Part shown: piece after piece, positions 1 through 8,348 of the stretch | Position numbering within the stretch: the stretch's first letter is position 1 | Layout of the letters: every line of letters begins with the position of its first letter | NCBI RefSeq assembly: GCF_001598055.1 | Contig: NZ_CP014844.1 | Location: 1,426,001 to 1,490,000, forward strand | Length of the DNA stretch: 64,000 nucleotides | Source: Cupriavidus nantongensis | GTDB taxonomy: Bacteria; Pseudomonadota; Gammaproteobacteria; Burkholderiales; Burkholderiaceae | Direction: 5' to 3' | Notes under the pieces: generated by a model | Database searches by the model: none | Told to the model about the DNA's origin: nothing | The model's input: only the letters and a program-made list of their open reading frames with translations | Program-made: the position numbers and the translations under genes

Positions 1-292
1 CAGGTGCCGGCTGCGGTACAATGCGGCGGTTTGACGCGCCCCCACGTCCAGTTCTCCAGTATCCGGCAGTCCGCGTTCAGAAGTCCCAGCGGCCCTTCCG
101 GGTCGCGGCGATTGCGCGAGGTGGTTCCAGAATGGTGTTCCACTCCCCGGCAAACCGACCGGATGCGACATCTCTGGCGGGTTGCACCCCGGCCAACCGA
201 CCGGCCGCCCTGGTTGCTCCGCAGAAGCATTCTGAAACCGTCTCCGCCCGGCAGGGCAGGTCACACGGTTTAACTTCCAATCCGCAAAGACA
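1..292. other. Leader region before the cytochrome c genes
   Basis: No convincing gene is seen here; the open frames on either strand have no ribosome binding site and no recognisable protein. The region presumably holds the promoter of the cytochrome pair starting at 293. Its one clear structure is an 18-base direct repeat (145-162 and 187-204), listed separately. I see no good FNR-type palindrome in it. Confidence 0.5.
145..204. repeat. 18-bp direct repeat spaced 42 bp, upstream of the cytochrome c pair
   Basis: CCCCGGCAAACCGACCGG at 145-162 recurs as CCCCGGCCAACCGACCGG at 187-204, with 17 of 18 bases identical. The start-to-start distance of 42 bases is about four helical turns. Such spacing suits two copies of a regulator bound on the same DNA face. 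The regulator is unknown and the function is inferred. Confidence 0.5.
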
Positions 293-640
293 ATGAAAAA
301 GCTCCTCACGATGGTGGTGCTGGGCGCGGCTGCAACGGCCGTGCAGGCACAGGAAGTCAAGGGCAATGGAGACGCTGCCAAGGACAAGGTTGCAATGTGC
401 ATCGGGTGCCACGGCATTCCGGGCTACCGTGCGTCCTTCCCCGAGATCTATGAAGTGCCGCTGCTGGGCGGCCAGAGCGCCAAGTACATCGAGAACGCGC
501 TGAAGGCCTACCAGAAGGGCGAGCGCAAGCACCCCACCATGCGCAGCATCGCCGCGACGCTGACCGAGCAGGACATCGCCAACGTGGCGGCCTACTACTC
601 GCAGCAGAACGCCGGCACGCAGAACAATTCCCTCAAGTAA
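293..640 (+). CDS. Small periplasmic c-type cytochrome (first of a pair)
   Basis: This 115-residue protein is a monoheme class I cytochrome c. It has a Sec signal peptide (MKKLLTMVVLGAAATAVQA, cleavage near residue 19) and one heme site, CIGCH, at residues 36-40; a Met in the KHPTM segment is a plausible distal ligand. It would carry electrons in the periplasm. It ends 10 bases before a second cytochrome gene, so the two are almost certainly co-transcribed. The nearby nos genes suggest these cytochromes may feed N2O reductase, but a terminator and a divergent gene lie between, so that link is inference; terminal-oxidase donors are equally possible. Confidence 0.88.
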   Translation: MKKLLTMVVLGAAATAVQAQEVKGNGDAAKDKVAMCIGCHGIPGYRASFPEIYEVPLLGGQSAKYIENALKAYQKGERKHPTMRSIAATLTEQDIANVAAYYSQQNAGTQNNSLK

Positions 641-650
641 GAGACCCCAC

Positions 651-1049
651 ATGAAGACGCTCAAGACGCTTTCGTTCGCGCTCGGCGCACTCGTGCTGGG
701 TGCTGCCGCCATGCCGGCCTTTGCCGCCGACCTTGCCAACGGCAAGACCCTGGTCGAAAAGGGCAACTGCGTGGCCTGCCATGGCGCCGGCATGAACAAG
801 CCGATCTCTCCCGACTACCCCAAGCTGGCCGGCCAGCATGCCGACTACCTGTATCACGCGCTGATGTCCTACCAGGTGTCGGGCAATGCGCTGGTGGGCC
901 GCTCCAACGCGATCATGGCCGGCCAGGTCAACGCCAACCCGGCGGTCACCGACAAGGACGGCAAGCCGCGTCCGTTCACGCGCAAGGAACTGAAGGACAT
1001 GGCCGCCTACATCGAGTCGCTGCCGGGCGACCTGGTGCTGAAGAAGTAA
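651..1049 (+). CDS. Small periplasmic c-type cytochrome (second of a pair)
   Basis: This 132-residue monoheme cytochrome has a Sec signal peptide ending at an AFA-A site near residue 25 and a heme-binding CVACH at residues 40-44. The LAGQH and YL segments after the heme are typical of small cytochrome c4/c5-like proteins. It follows the preceding cytochrome by 10 bases with GAGACC before the ATG, so the pair forms an operon ended by the terminator at 1081. The role is probably periplasmic electron transfer; the partner is not identifiable from sequence. Confidence 0.88.
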   Translation: MKTLKTLSFALGALVLGAAAMPAFAADLANGKTLVEKGNCVACHGAGMNKPISPDYPKLAGQHADYLYHALMSYQVSGNALVGRSNAIMAGQVNANPAVTDKDGKPRPFTRKELKDMAAYIESLPGDLVLKK

Positions 1050-1080
1050 CCGCCGGCGGCCAGGCCGCCTGCAGGCAACG

Positions 1081-1109
1081 AAGCCGCTTCGCCCGAAGCG
1101 GTTTTTTTT
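1081..1109 (+). terminator. Rho-independent terminator after the cytochrome c pair
   Basis: CCGCTTC (1084-1090) and GAAGCGG (1095-1101) form a 7-bp stem with a 4-base loop, followed by eight T residues. It closes the cytochrome operon and separates it from the oppositely oriented apbE gene. Confidence 0.9.
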
Positions 1110-1127
1110 CGCCCGCGGCGCGCGCGC

Positions 1128-2186
1128 TCAGGCCTGCCGCAGCCGTTGCGCCATGCCGGCGGACATCCATCGGCCGCCGTCGCCCACGATCAGCCCGTCG
1201 ATGCCGGCGCTGCCGCCGGCCAGCCGTGCCCACGCCGCCTGGCCGGCCACCATCAGCGCGGCGCCCAGTCCGTTGACCGCGGCCACGGTGGGTGCCACCA
1301 GCGTGATCCCGTGCGGCCCGGCCGACGGCAGGCCGGTGGCGGGATCGAGCACATGGTGATAGCGCCGCCCTCCAGAGACAAAGCAGCGCTCGTAGTCGCC
1401 TGACGACGCCACCACGGCATCGCGCACCTGCAGCACGCCCTGCAGCCGCGCCGGCGCGAGCGGATCGCGCAGGCCGATGCGCCAGTCGCGCCCCTGCAAC
1501 TGGCCCATCGCCAGCACATCGCCGCCGCCGTTGATCATCGCGTTGGCCAGCCCGTGCCGCCGCAGCACCTGCATCCCCGCATCGAGGATCGGCAGCTTGG
1601 CGATGCCGCCGAGGTCCAGCCGCATGCCCGGGCGGGCCAGCATGGCCGTGCCGCGCCGGGCGTCGAGCCGCACCTGCCGGTAGTCCACCAGCGGGCGCTC
1701 GCGCGCCAGTTCGGCGGCGTCGGGCAAGCGGTTGCCATCCGCGCCGAAGCGCCAGCCGGCGAACGCGCCGACGGTGATATCGAAGGCACCGCGCGATCGA
1801 GCCGAAACCGCCGCGGCGGCCTGCAGCACCGCCATCAGTTCCGGCGCCACGTGCAGCGCGTGGCGGCCGGCCGCGCGCTGCAGCGCGTTGACCTGGCTGT
1901 CGGGTCGATAGCGGCTCATCAACCGTTCCAGCCGCGCCATCTCGGCAAAGGCTGCCGACATGGCGGCTTGCGCCGCAGCGTGGCAGCTGTCCTGCACGAC
2001 GATGTCGACGCGCGTGCCCAGCAGGCGGCGCGATGCACGCGTGACCGAGGGATCGGCCAGCGCCGGCCGCACGAACATTGCGGTGGCGAGCAGCGGCACG
2101 CTCGCGGCGCCGCGGACGAGCGCGCGGCGCCTGTGGTCGATGGGGTGGAGGGAAGACTGTGCAGGCAGTAGGGTCTTGAAGCGCAT
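1128..2186 (-). CDS. ApbE/NosX-type FAD:protein FMN transferase
   Basis: ApbE proteins use FAD to attach FMN covalently to a Thr in S/TGAT motifs of exported flavoproteins. Seen here over 352 residues: a twin-arginine-like export signal (HRRRALVRG then a hydrophobic stretch ending ALA), and the family segments AFDITVGAF, DLGGIAK, NGGGD and HHVLDPATGLP. It is divergent from nosZ, as nosX genes often are near nos clusters. The obvious substrate is NosR, which has SGAT at residues 173-176. The frame stays open further upstream, but the ATG at 2186 starts right at the signal peptide and is preferred. NosX is the specialised name if it serves only the nos system. Confidence 0.88.
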   Translation of the reverse strand: MRFKTLLPAQSSLHPIDHRRRALVRGAASVPLLATAMFVRPALADPSVTRASRRLLGTRVDIVVQDSCHAAAQAAMSAAFAEMARLERLMSRYRPDSQVNALQRAAGRHALHVAPELMAVLQAAAAVSARSRGAFDITVGAFAGWRFGADGNRLPDAAELARERPLVDYRQVRLDARRGTAMLARPGMRLDLGGIAKLPILDAGMQVLRRHGLANAMINGGGDVLAMGQLQGRDWRIGLRDPLAPARLQGVLQVRDAVVASSGDYERCFVSGGRRYHHVLDPATGLPSAGPHGITLVAPTVAAVNGLGAALMVAGQAAWARLAGGSAGIDGLIVGDGGRWMSAGMAQRLRQA

Positions 2187-2294
2187 GACGAGGAGGGTAT
2201 CGATCGCGAAAGCGGCGGTGAGCCTTGCCGTGCCGCCATTCTGTCCGCGCCGCCGGAGAAAAACATGCATCGATAATGAATATTTAAAAGAACC

Positions 2295-2308
2295 ATGACG
2301 ATCATCAA
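2295..2308. promoter_or_regulatory. Probable FNR/DNR-type site upstream of nosZ
   Basis: ATGACGATCATCAA matches the FNR/DNR consensus TTGAT-N4-ATCAA at 8 of 10 positions, with one arm perfect. It sits 122 bases before the nosZ ATG, between apbE and nosZ. If it acts at -41.5, transcription would begin near 2343 with an approximately 88-base leader. Oxygen- or NO-responsive control of nosZ is well known in the family; binding here is inferred. Confidence 0.55.
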
Positions 2309-2430
2309 GCTCGATCGCGCCATCTGCTTCGACCATCTGTAGCCGGCAGCAGCAAGCCACCACAACACAAAGCAAGCAGCAAGCCGGCGGAGCGGACTCC
2401 GCCTTTGCCATGACGGTTCGAGGAACGAAG

Positions 2431-4389
2431 ATGACCAGGCACACGCAGCATCCCCTGCCACCCCACGATGCACCGGCCGCGCCCGGACGGCGGCGCTTTA
2501 TCAATACCGCGGCGCTCGCCGGCCTTGCCGGCGTGGCGGCGTGCACCGACAACGGCGGCGCGCCGGTCGCGCCCACGGCCGCCAGCGGCGCCGGTGCCCA
2601 CGCCGGCCATGCCGGCCATGCCGGCAACACGGCCACCACGGCCACCACGGTGCACCTGAAGCCCGGCGAGCTCGACACCTACTACGGGCTGTGGAGCGGC
2701 GGCCATGCCGGCGACATGCGCGTGCTGGGCCTGCCGTCCGGGCGCGAGCTGCACCGGATTCCGTGCTTCGTGCCGGACGCGCTGACGGGGTGGGGCATCA
2801 CCAATGAATCGAAGCGCGTGATGGGCACGCGCGCCGACGGCCACCTGCAGTACACCGTCGGCGATACCCATCACGTGCATGCCTCGTACAAGGACGGCAA
2901 CTACGACGGCCGCTACGCCTGGATCAACGACAAGATCAATGCCCGGCTGGCGCGCATCCGGCTCGACTACTTCATCTGCGACAAGATCACCGAGCTGCCC
3001 AATGTGCAGGGCTTCCACGGCATCTTCCCGGACAAGCGCGATCCGGTCGACGCCAGCATCAACTACACCACGCGCGTGTTCTGCGGCGCCGAGTTCGGCG
3101 TGCCGCTGCCCAATACGCCGACCGAGGACGGCAGCAAGTACCGCTCGCTGTTCACCTGCGTCGACGCCGAGACCATGGCGGTGCGCTGGCAGGTGCTGAT
3201 CGACGGCAACTGCGACCTGGTGGCGACCTCGTACGATGGCAAGCTGGCCGCGACCAACCAGTACAACGTGGAAATGGGCGTGCGCTTCGAGGACATGATG
3301 TCGGCCGAGCGCGATGCCTGCCTGTTCTTCAACATCGCCCGCATCGAAGAAGCCGTGAAGGCCGGCAAGTTCAGGACCATCGGCGATTCCAAGGTGCCGG
3401 TTGTCGACGGCACGCATGCCGCCAACCAGGACCCGGCCACGGCGCTGACCGCCTATGTGTCGGTGCCGAAGAACCCGCACGGGGTCAACGCCAGCCCCGA
3501 CCAGAAGTACTTCGTCTGCGCCGGCAAGCTGTCGCCGACCGCCACGGTGATCGAGCTGGCCAGGGTGCTCGACTGGTTCGACGGCAAGCTGGCAAAGCTG
3601 GACGACGCCATCGTCGCGGAAGTCGAACTGGGCCTGGGGCCGCTGCATACCGCCTTCGACGGCCGCGGCAATGCCTACACCACGCTGTTCCTGGACAGCC
3701 AGGTGGTCAAGTGGAATATCGACGCGGCGATCCGCTTCCACCGTGGCGACAAGAGCGCCAAGTACGTGGTCGACCGGCTCGACGTGCAATACCAGCCCGG
3801 CCACCTCAATGCCTCGCAATCCGAGACCGTCGCCGCCGACGGCAAACTGCTGGCGGTGGGTTGCAAGTTCTCGAAGGACCGCTTCCTGCCCGTGGGCCCG
3901 CTGCACGCCGAGAACGAGCAGCTGATCGATATCTCCGGCGACAAGATGGTGCTGCTGGCGGACCATCCCGTGCACAGCGAACCGCACGATTTCATCATCT
4001 TCCGGCGCGAGTTGCTGCGGCCGAAGCAGGTCTACGCGCTCGACGATTTCCCGCTGGCAATCAAGGATGCGCAGCAATCGGGCGTGTTCCGCAACGGCCG
4101 CAAGGTGACGGTGAAGCTCACCTCGCAGGCGCCGGTGTTCAGCCTGCGCGAGATCAAGCTGAAGCGGGGCGACGAGGTCACGCTGGTCCTGACCAACCTC
4201 GACAAGATCGAGGACCTGACGCACGGCTTTGCCATCCCGAAGTACAACATCAACTTCATCGTCAATCCGCAGGAGACCGCGTCGGTGACCTTCGTTGCCG
4301 ACAAGCCCGGCGTGTTCTGGTGCTATTGCACCCACTTCTGCCACGCGCTGCATCTCGAGATGCGCAGTCGCATGATCGTCGAGGCCTGA
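2431..4389 (+). CDS. Nitrous-oxide reductase NosZ (clade I, Tat-exported)
   Basis: NosZ reduces N2O to N2 in the periplasm using the CuZ and CuA copper centres. The 652-residue protein has a Tat signal (GRRRFINTAALAGLAG), marking clade I, then a His/Gly/Thr-rich linker (HAGHAGHAG, TATTATT). CuZ ligands are visible at His147-His148 (HHVH) and in GFHG, NPHG, LHTAFDG, GHLNAS and EPHDF. The C-terminal cupredoxin domain has the CuA motif with Cys633, Cys637, His641 and Met644. The start at 2431 is chosen because AGGA lies at 2421-2424; an ATG at 2410 has no ribosome binding site. A hairpin and nosR follow. Confidence 0.97.
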   Translation: MTRHTQHPLPPHDAPAAPGRRRFINTAALAGLAGVAACTDNGGAPVAPTAASGAGAHAGHAGHAGNTATTATTVHLKPGELDTYYGLWSGGHAGDMRVLGLPSGRELHRIPCFVPDALTGWGITNESKRVMGTRADGHLQYTVGDTHHVHASYKDGNYDGRYAWINDKINARLARIRLDYFICDKITELPNVQGFHGIFPDKRDPVDASINYTTRVFCGAEFGVPLPNTPTEDGSKYRSLFTCVDAETMAVRWQVLIDGNCDLVATSYDGKLAATNQYNVEMGVRFEDMMSAERDACLFFNIARIEEAVKAGKFRTIGDSKVPVVDGTHAANQDPATALTAYVSVPKNPHGVNASPDQKYFVCAGKLSPTATVIELARVLDWFDGKLAKLDDAIVAEVELGLGPLHTAFDGRGNAYTTLFLDSQVVKWNIDAAIRFHRGDKSAKYVVDRLDVQYQPGHLNASQSETVAADGKLLAVGCKFSKDRFLPVGPLHAENEQLIDISGDKMVLLADHPVHSEPHDFIIFRRELLRPKQVYALDDFPLAIKDAQQSGVFRNGRKVTVKLTSQAPVFSLREIKLKRGDEVTLVLTNLDKIEDLTHGFAIPKYNINFIVNPQETASVTFVADKPGVFWCYCTHFCHALHLEMRSRMIVEA

Positions 4390-4408
4390 GCCGGCCTGGC
4401 GTAGCGTT

Positions 4409-4432
4409 GCGCGCGGCGCATCGGCCGCGCGC
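4409..4432 (+). other. Strong hairpin between nosZ and nosR
   Basis: GCGCGCGGC (4409-4417) and GCCGCGCGC (4424-4432) form a perfect 9-bp stem with a 6-base loop, with no T run after it. It could stabilise the 3' end of nosZ mRNA or lower readthrough into nosR, allowing more NosZ than assembly factors. That role is inferred. Confidence 0.6.
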
Positions 4433-4455
4433 GACGCCATGCCTGCTGCCTTTCC

Positions 4456-7065
4456 ATGATGGACGCAATCTTCAAAGGACTGGTCGCGATCGTGGCCGCG
4501 TGGCTGCTCGCGCTTGGCCTGGTCGCGCCGGCGCATGCGGGCGCCTACGAGGCCGAGCTGCCGCCGCAACTGGCCACGGCTGCCGACCTGTGCGCACTGG
4601 TGCCATGCGCGCAGGTGCTGCCCGGCGCCACCGAATTCTCGCAGCGCATGGGCCAGCCGCCCTATGTCGAGGGCTACCGCACCGGCTCCGGCGGCAAGCG
4701 CGAGCTGCTCGGCTACGTCATGCTGTCGACCGACATCACCGACACGCCGGCATATTCGGGCAAGCCGGTGGTGACGCTGATCGGCATGGACACGCAGGGC
4801 CGCTATGCCGGCGTCAAGGTGCTGAAGCATTCGGAGCCGATCCTGCTGCTGGGCATTCCGGAGTCGGCGCTGCTCGATTTCAACCGGCAGTACGTCGGCA
4901 AGTCGGTCGCCGACAAGATCGAAGTGGGGCAGTCGCGACCCGACGAAGGCGTGGTCGGCGTCGATGCGATTTCCGGCGCCACGGTGACGGTGATCGCGCA
5001 GAACCAGGTGCTGACCACGGCGGGTGCGGCGGTGGCGCGGCAGGTCGGCATCCTGGCGCCGACGCAGCGCGCGCCGGCGCGCTACGTTGAAAGCGGCACG
5101 CACTACAGCTGGTCGCAACTGGTGGCGATGGGCGCGGTGCAGCGCCTGCTGGTGCAGCCTGCGCAGGTCGGCCTGCCGGGCGGCGGCGGGCCGTTTATCG
5201 AGCTGTGGTTCGGCGACCTCAATCATCCCGATATCGCGCGCAGCGTGCTCGGCGATGCCGGCTGGCAGGGCCTGCGCGCGCAACTGCGGCCAGGCGAGCA
5301 CGCCATCTTCGTGATCCGCACCGCCGGCAACGAGTCGTTCAAGGGCTCGGGCTTCGTGCGTGGCGGCATCTATGACCGGGTGCAGGTGCGCCAGGACGCC
5401 GACGCCTTCACCTTCCGCGACCTCGACTACCTGAACCTCTATGGCGTGGCCGCGGCGGGCGCGCCGGCGCCGACCGAGTCGGCGATCTTCGTGATCCGTT
5501 CGCCGGCGTTTTCGGCGGCGTATCCGTGGAAGCTGTCGTTCCTCGGCAACCGGGTCGACCGCGCCACCGGCACGCGCAGCTTTGCCAGCTTCGACGCGCC
5601 GTACTGGCTGCCGGCGGCGCTGCTGCAGGGCGGCCGCCCCCATCTCGACGTGCCCGAGGCGCCGTGGCGCAAGGTGTGGCGCCGGCAGGCCGGCGCCATC
5701 GCGCTGTTCGTGGCGCTGCTGGGCGCGGTCACGCTGGTCTACGCGCTGCGCGACCGCCTGACGCGGCGCGCCACCCACAAGCGCAAGTGGCCGGTCAATG
5801 CGTTCAAGTACACGGTCTGGGCCATCAGCATCGTCTTCGTCGGGTTTGGCGCGATGGCGCAGCCTTCGGTGACGCAGGTGCTGACGTGGTTCCATGCGTT
5901 GCTGCTGCGCTGGGACTGGGCCTTGTTCCTGAGCGATCCCTTTATCTTCTGCTTCTGGATCTTCATCATCGTCACGGTGCTGCTGTTCGGGCGCGGGCTG
6001 TTCTGCGGCTGGCTGTGCCCGTTCGGCTCGCTGTCCGAGGCGATCTACAAGCTCGGCGGCTTGATCGGGCTGAAGCGCTGGCAGCGGCAGTTGCCGCGGC
6101 GCTGGCACGACCGGCTCAAGTGGGTCAAATATGGCGTGTTCTTCGCGCTGCTGACGGTGTCGGTGTTCTCGATGGGGCTGGCCGAGCGGCTGGCGGAGAT
6201 CGAGCCGTTCAAGACCACCTTCCTGGTCGGCATCGCGAACCGCGCGTGGCCCTACGGCCTGTTCGCGTGCGCGCTGCTGGGGTTGTCGCTGTTGATAGAA
6301 CGGCCTTACTGCAAGTACCTGTGCCCGCTCGGCGCGGCGCTGGCCATGCCGAGCACGTTCCGCTGGTTTGGCCTGCGGCGCAAGCCCGACTGCAACCGCT
6401 GCAAGGCATGCGCGGCGGGCTGCGGCGCGCAGGCGATCGATGCCGATGGCCGCATCGACCAGCGCGAATGCCTGCATTGCCTCGACTGCATGGTGCTCTA
6501 CACCGATACGCACGGCTGCCCGCCGCTGGCGCGCGAGCGCAAGCGGCGCGAGCGCGACGGGCTGCCGCTGACGCCGGTGGGGCGCGACGGGTATTTCATT
6601 CCGCTGGTGCCGGTGGCGGCCGCCGCGGCACAGCCGTCGGGCCCCGATCCGCGCCTGCCGACCGATCCCGTGACGCCGCCCTACGCCGCCACCACGGGCG
6701 CCGCGCGCTGCTTCGCCGAGCTGTGGGACCACCTGTGGCCCTGGAGCGGCCAGGGCTGGCGCTCCGCCGCGGCGTTGCAGCTGGCGGGCGTGGCGGTGGC
6801 ACTGGCGGCAACCGTGGCGTGGGCGCTGGCAGCCAGCGGGCAGCTGCGCGCCGGCGCGGTGATCGGCTGGTGGCTGGGCTGGAGCCTCTACGAAGTGCTG
6901 ATCCGCCTGTCGGCCAAGCGCTATGTCAAGGATGGCCCATGGTGGCGCGGTCGCCATCGGCGCGCCACCGTGATGGACATGCTCAGCTATGTCGGCTTCA
7001 AGAACCTGCTGATCGGTGCCGCGCTGTTCCTGGCGCTGAAGGCGATGGGGATGCTGGGCGCATGA
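4456..7065 (+). CDS. NosR, membrane FMN/iron-sulfur protein for N2O reduction
   Basis: NosR (869 residues) is a membrane electron donor and regulator needed for NosZ activity. Seen in order: a signal peptide (to about residue 30); a periplasmic FMN-binding domain with the flavinylation motif SGAT, Thr176; several transmembrane helices from about 410; CGWLCP (517-522) and CKYLCP (619-624); two [4Fe-4S] sets, Cys646/649/652/656 and Cys672/675/678/688. ApbE at 1128-2186 is the likely FMN transferase. No clear ribosome binding site precedes the ATG; a six-codon frame starting at 4439 ends in TGA overlapping it, so coupling is possible. The gene overlaps nosD by 4 bases. Confidence 0.96.
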   Translation: MMDAIFKGLVAIVAAWLLALGLVAPAHAGAYEAELPPQLATAADLCALVPCAQVLPGATEFSQRMGQPPYVEGYRTGSGGKRELLGYVMLSTDITDTPAYSGKPVVTLIGMDTQGRYAGVKVLKHSEPILLLGIPESALLDFNRQYVGKSVADKIEVGQSRPDEGVVGVDAISGATVTVIAQNQVLTTAGAAVARQVGILAPTQRAPARYVESGTHYSWSQLVAMGAVQRLLVQPAQVGLPGGGGPFIELWFGDLNHPDIARSVLGDAGWQGLRAQLRPGEHAIFVIRTAGNESFKGSGFVRGGIYDRVQVRQDADAFTFRDLDYLNLYGVAAAGAPAPTESAIFVIRSPAFSAAYPWKLSFLGNRVDRATGTRSFASFDAPYWLPAALLQGGRPHLDVPEAPWRKVWRRQAGAIALFVALLGAVTLVYALRDRLTRRATHKRKWPVNAFKYTVWAISIVFVGFGAMAQPSVTQVLTWFHALLLRWDWALFLSDPFIFCFWIFIIVTVLLFGRGLFCGWLCPFGSLSEAIYKLGGLIGLKRWQRQLPRRWHDRLKWVKYGVFFALLTVSVFSMGLAERLAEIEPFKTTFLVGIANRAWPYGLFACALLGLSLLIERPYCKYLCPLGAALAMPSTFRWFGLRRKPDCNRCKACAAGCGAQAIDADGRIDQRECLHCLDCMVLYTDTHGCPPLARERKRRERDGLPLTPVGRDGYFIPLVPVAAAAAQPSGPDPRLPTDPVTPPYAATTGAARCFAELWDHLWPWSGQGWRSAAALQLAGVAVALAATVAWALAASGQLRAGAVIGWWLGWSLYEVLIRLSAKRYVKDGPWWRGRHRRATVMDMLSYVGFKNLLIGAALFLALKAMGMLGA

Positions 7066-8348
7066 GGCTGCAGTGCGGTATCCCGTTGCTATGGCTGATC
7101 TGCGGCATGACCGGCGCGGCGGCCGCGACGTGGCGCGTGCAGCCCGGCCAGTCGCTGCAGGCGGCGATCGATGCGGCGGCCGCCGGCGACACCATCGAGA
7201 TCGCGCGCGGCCACTACACCGGCAACTTCACCGTCGCCAGGCCGCTGGTGCTGCGCGGCATCGCGCGGCCCACGCTCAGCGGCGCGCTGCGTGGCGATAC
7301 GCTGCGCATCGCGGCGCCCGACGTGACCGTCGAGGGACTGATCGTGCGCGACTCCGGCGACAGCCTGAAGGACCAGAACGCCGGCATCTACATCCAGCCC
7401 GGCGCGCATCGCGCGGTAGTGCGGCACTGCGAGCTGACCTACAACCTGTTCGGCCTGTGGATCGAAAAGGCCGACGAGGTCCGCGTCGAGGCCAACACCA
7501 TCACCGGCAAGCGCGACTACAACTCGGCGCAGCGCGGCAACGGCGTGCAGCTCTACAACACGCGCGGCGCGCGCATTCTCGACAACCACATCAGCTTCGT
7601 GCGCGATGCGCTCTACGTCGATGTCTCGCACCATGCCGTGTTCCGCGGCAACCGGCTGCACCACAGCCGCTACGGCACCCATTACATGAACTCGTACCAC
7701 AACCTGTGGGAGCACAACGACAGCTACCGCAACCGCGGCGGACTGGCGCTGATGGAAGTGCGCGACCAGGTGGTGCGCAACAACCGCACCTGGGCCAATG
7801 CCGACCACGGCATCATGCTGCGCACGCTGCAGGACTCGGTGATCGAAGGCAATGTGGTCGCGCACAACCAGCGCGGCTTCTTTATCTACGATGTCGAGTA
7901 TGCGCAGTTGCGCGGCAACCTGGTGCTCGGCAACGCCATCGGCGTGCACCTGTCGGCGGGATCGACGCGCAACGTGGTGCAGGGCAACGACTTCATCGGC
8001 AATCGCGAGCCGGTGCGCTATGTCGGCGCGCGCGACGAGGCCTGGGGCGGACGCAGTCCGGCTGAAAAGCAGCTGGGAAACTACTGGAGCAACTACCTGG
8101 GCTGGGACCGCGATGCCGATGGCGTGGGCGATATCCCGTACCGGGCCAACGACCTGGTCGACCGGCTCAGCTGGCGCTATCCGGGCGTGACGCTGCTGCT
8201 GGGCAGCCCCGCGCTGCAGGCGCTGCGGCTGGCCGGGCGCCAGTTTCCGGTGATCCGGGCGCCCGGGGTAGTCGACGAATATCCGCGCATGCGTCCGGCC
8301 CGCGCCAACTGGAGGCAATGGCATGAGCCCGCCGACACCAGCCGCTGA
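7062..8348 (+). CDS. NosD, periplasmic CuZ-site maturation protein
   Basis: NosD works with the NosFY ABC transporter in building the tetranuclear CuZ site of NosZ. The 428-residue protein has an N-terminal signal peptide (hydrophobic core then GAAAA) and a right-handed beta-helix of CASH repeats, seen as repeated GN-x-HH-R-G and NRTWANADHGIM-type turns. The copper/zinc-rich C-terminal segment NYWSNYLGWD is typical of the family. Its ATG overlaps the nosR stop as ATGA, giving translational coupling, and its 3' end overlaps nosF by 26 bases. Confidence 0.95.
   Translation: MRLQCGIPLLWLICGMTGAAAATWRVQPGQSLQAAIDAAAAGDTIEIARGHYTGNFTVARPLVLRGIARPTLSGALRGDTLRIAAPDVTVEGLIVRDSGDSLKDQNAGIYIQPGAHRAVVRHCELTYNLFGLWIEKADEVRVEANTITGKRDYNSAQRGNGVQLYNTRGARILDNHISFVRDALYVDVSHHAVFRGNRLHHSRYGTHYMNSYHNLWEHNDSYRNRGGLALMEVRDQVVRNNRTWANADHGIMLRTLQDSVIEGNVVAHNQRGFFIYDVEYAQLRGNLVLGNAIGVHLSAGSTRNVVQGNDFIGNREPVRYVGARDEAWGGRSPAEKQLGNYWSNYLGWDRDADGVGDIPYRANDLVDRLSWRYPGVTLLLGSPALQALRLAGRQFPVIRAPGVVDEYPRMRPARANWRQWHEPADTSR

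Noticed and set aside
2295..2342. 15-codon frame overlapping the FNR-like site before nosZ
   Set aside because: It has no ribosome binding site and its ATG is part of the palindrome; treated as chance.
2187..2678. Longer start for apbE
   Set aside because: An extension to 2678 would run through nosZ and has Cys/Val-rich nonsense before the twin-arginine signal; ATG 2186 is right at the signal.
2305..6957. 1550-codon open frame on the minus strand
   Set aside because: It lies antisense to nosZ and nosR, is Arg/Gln/Ala/His-rich, has no domain and is a product of high GC; the nos genes are certain.
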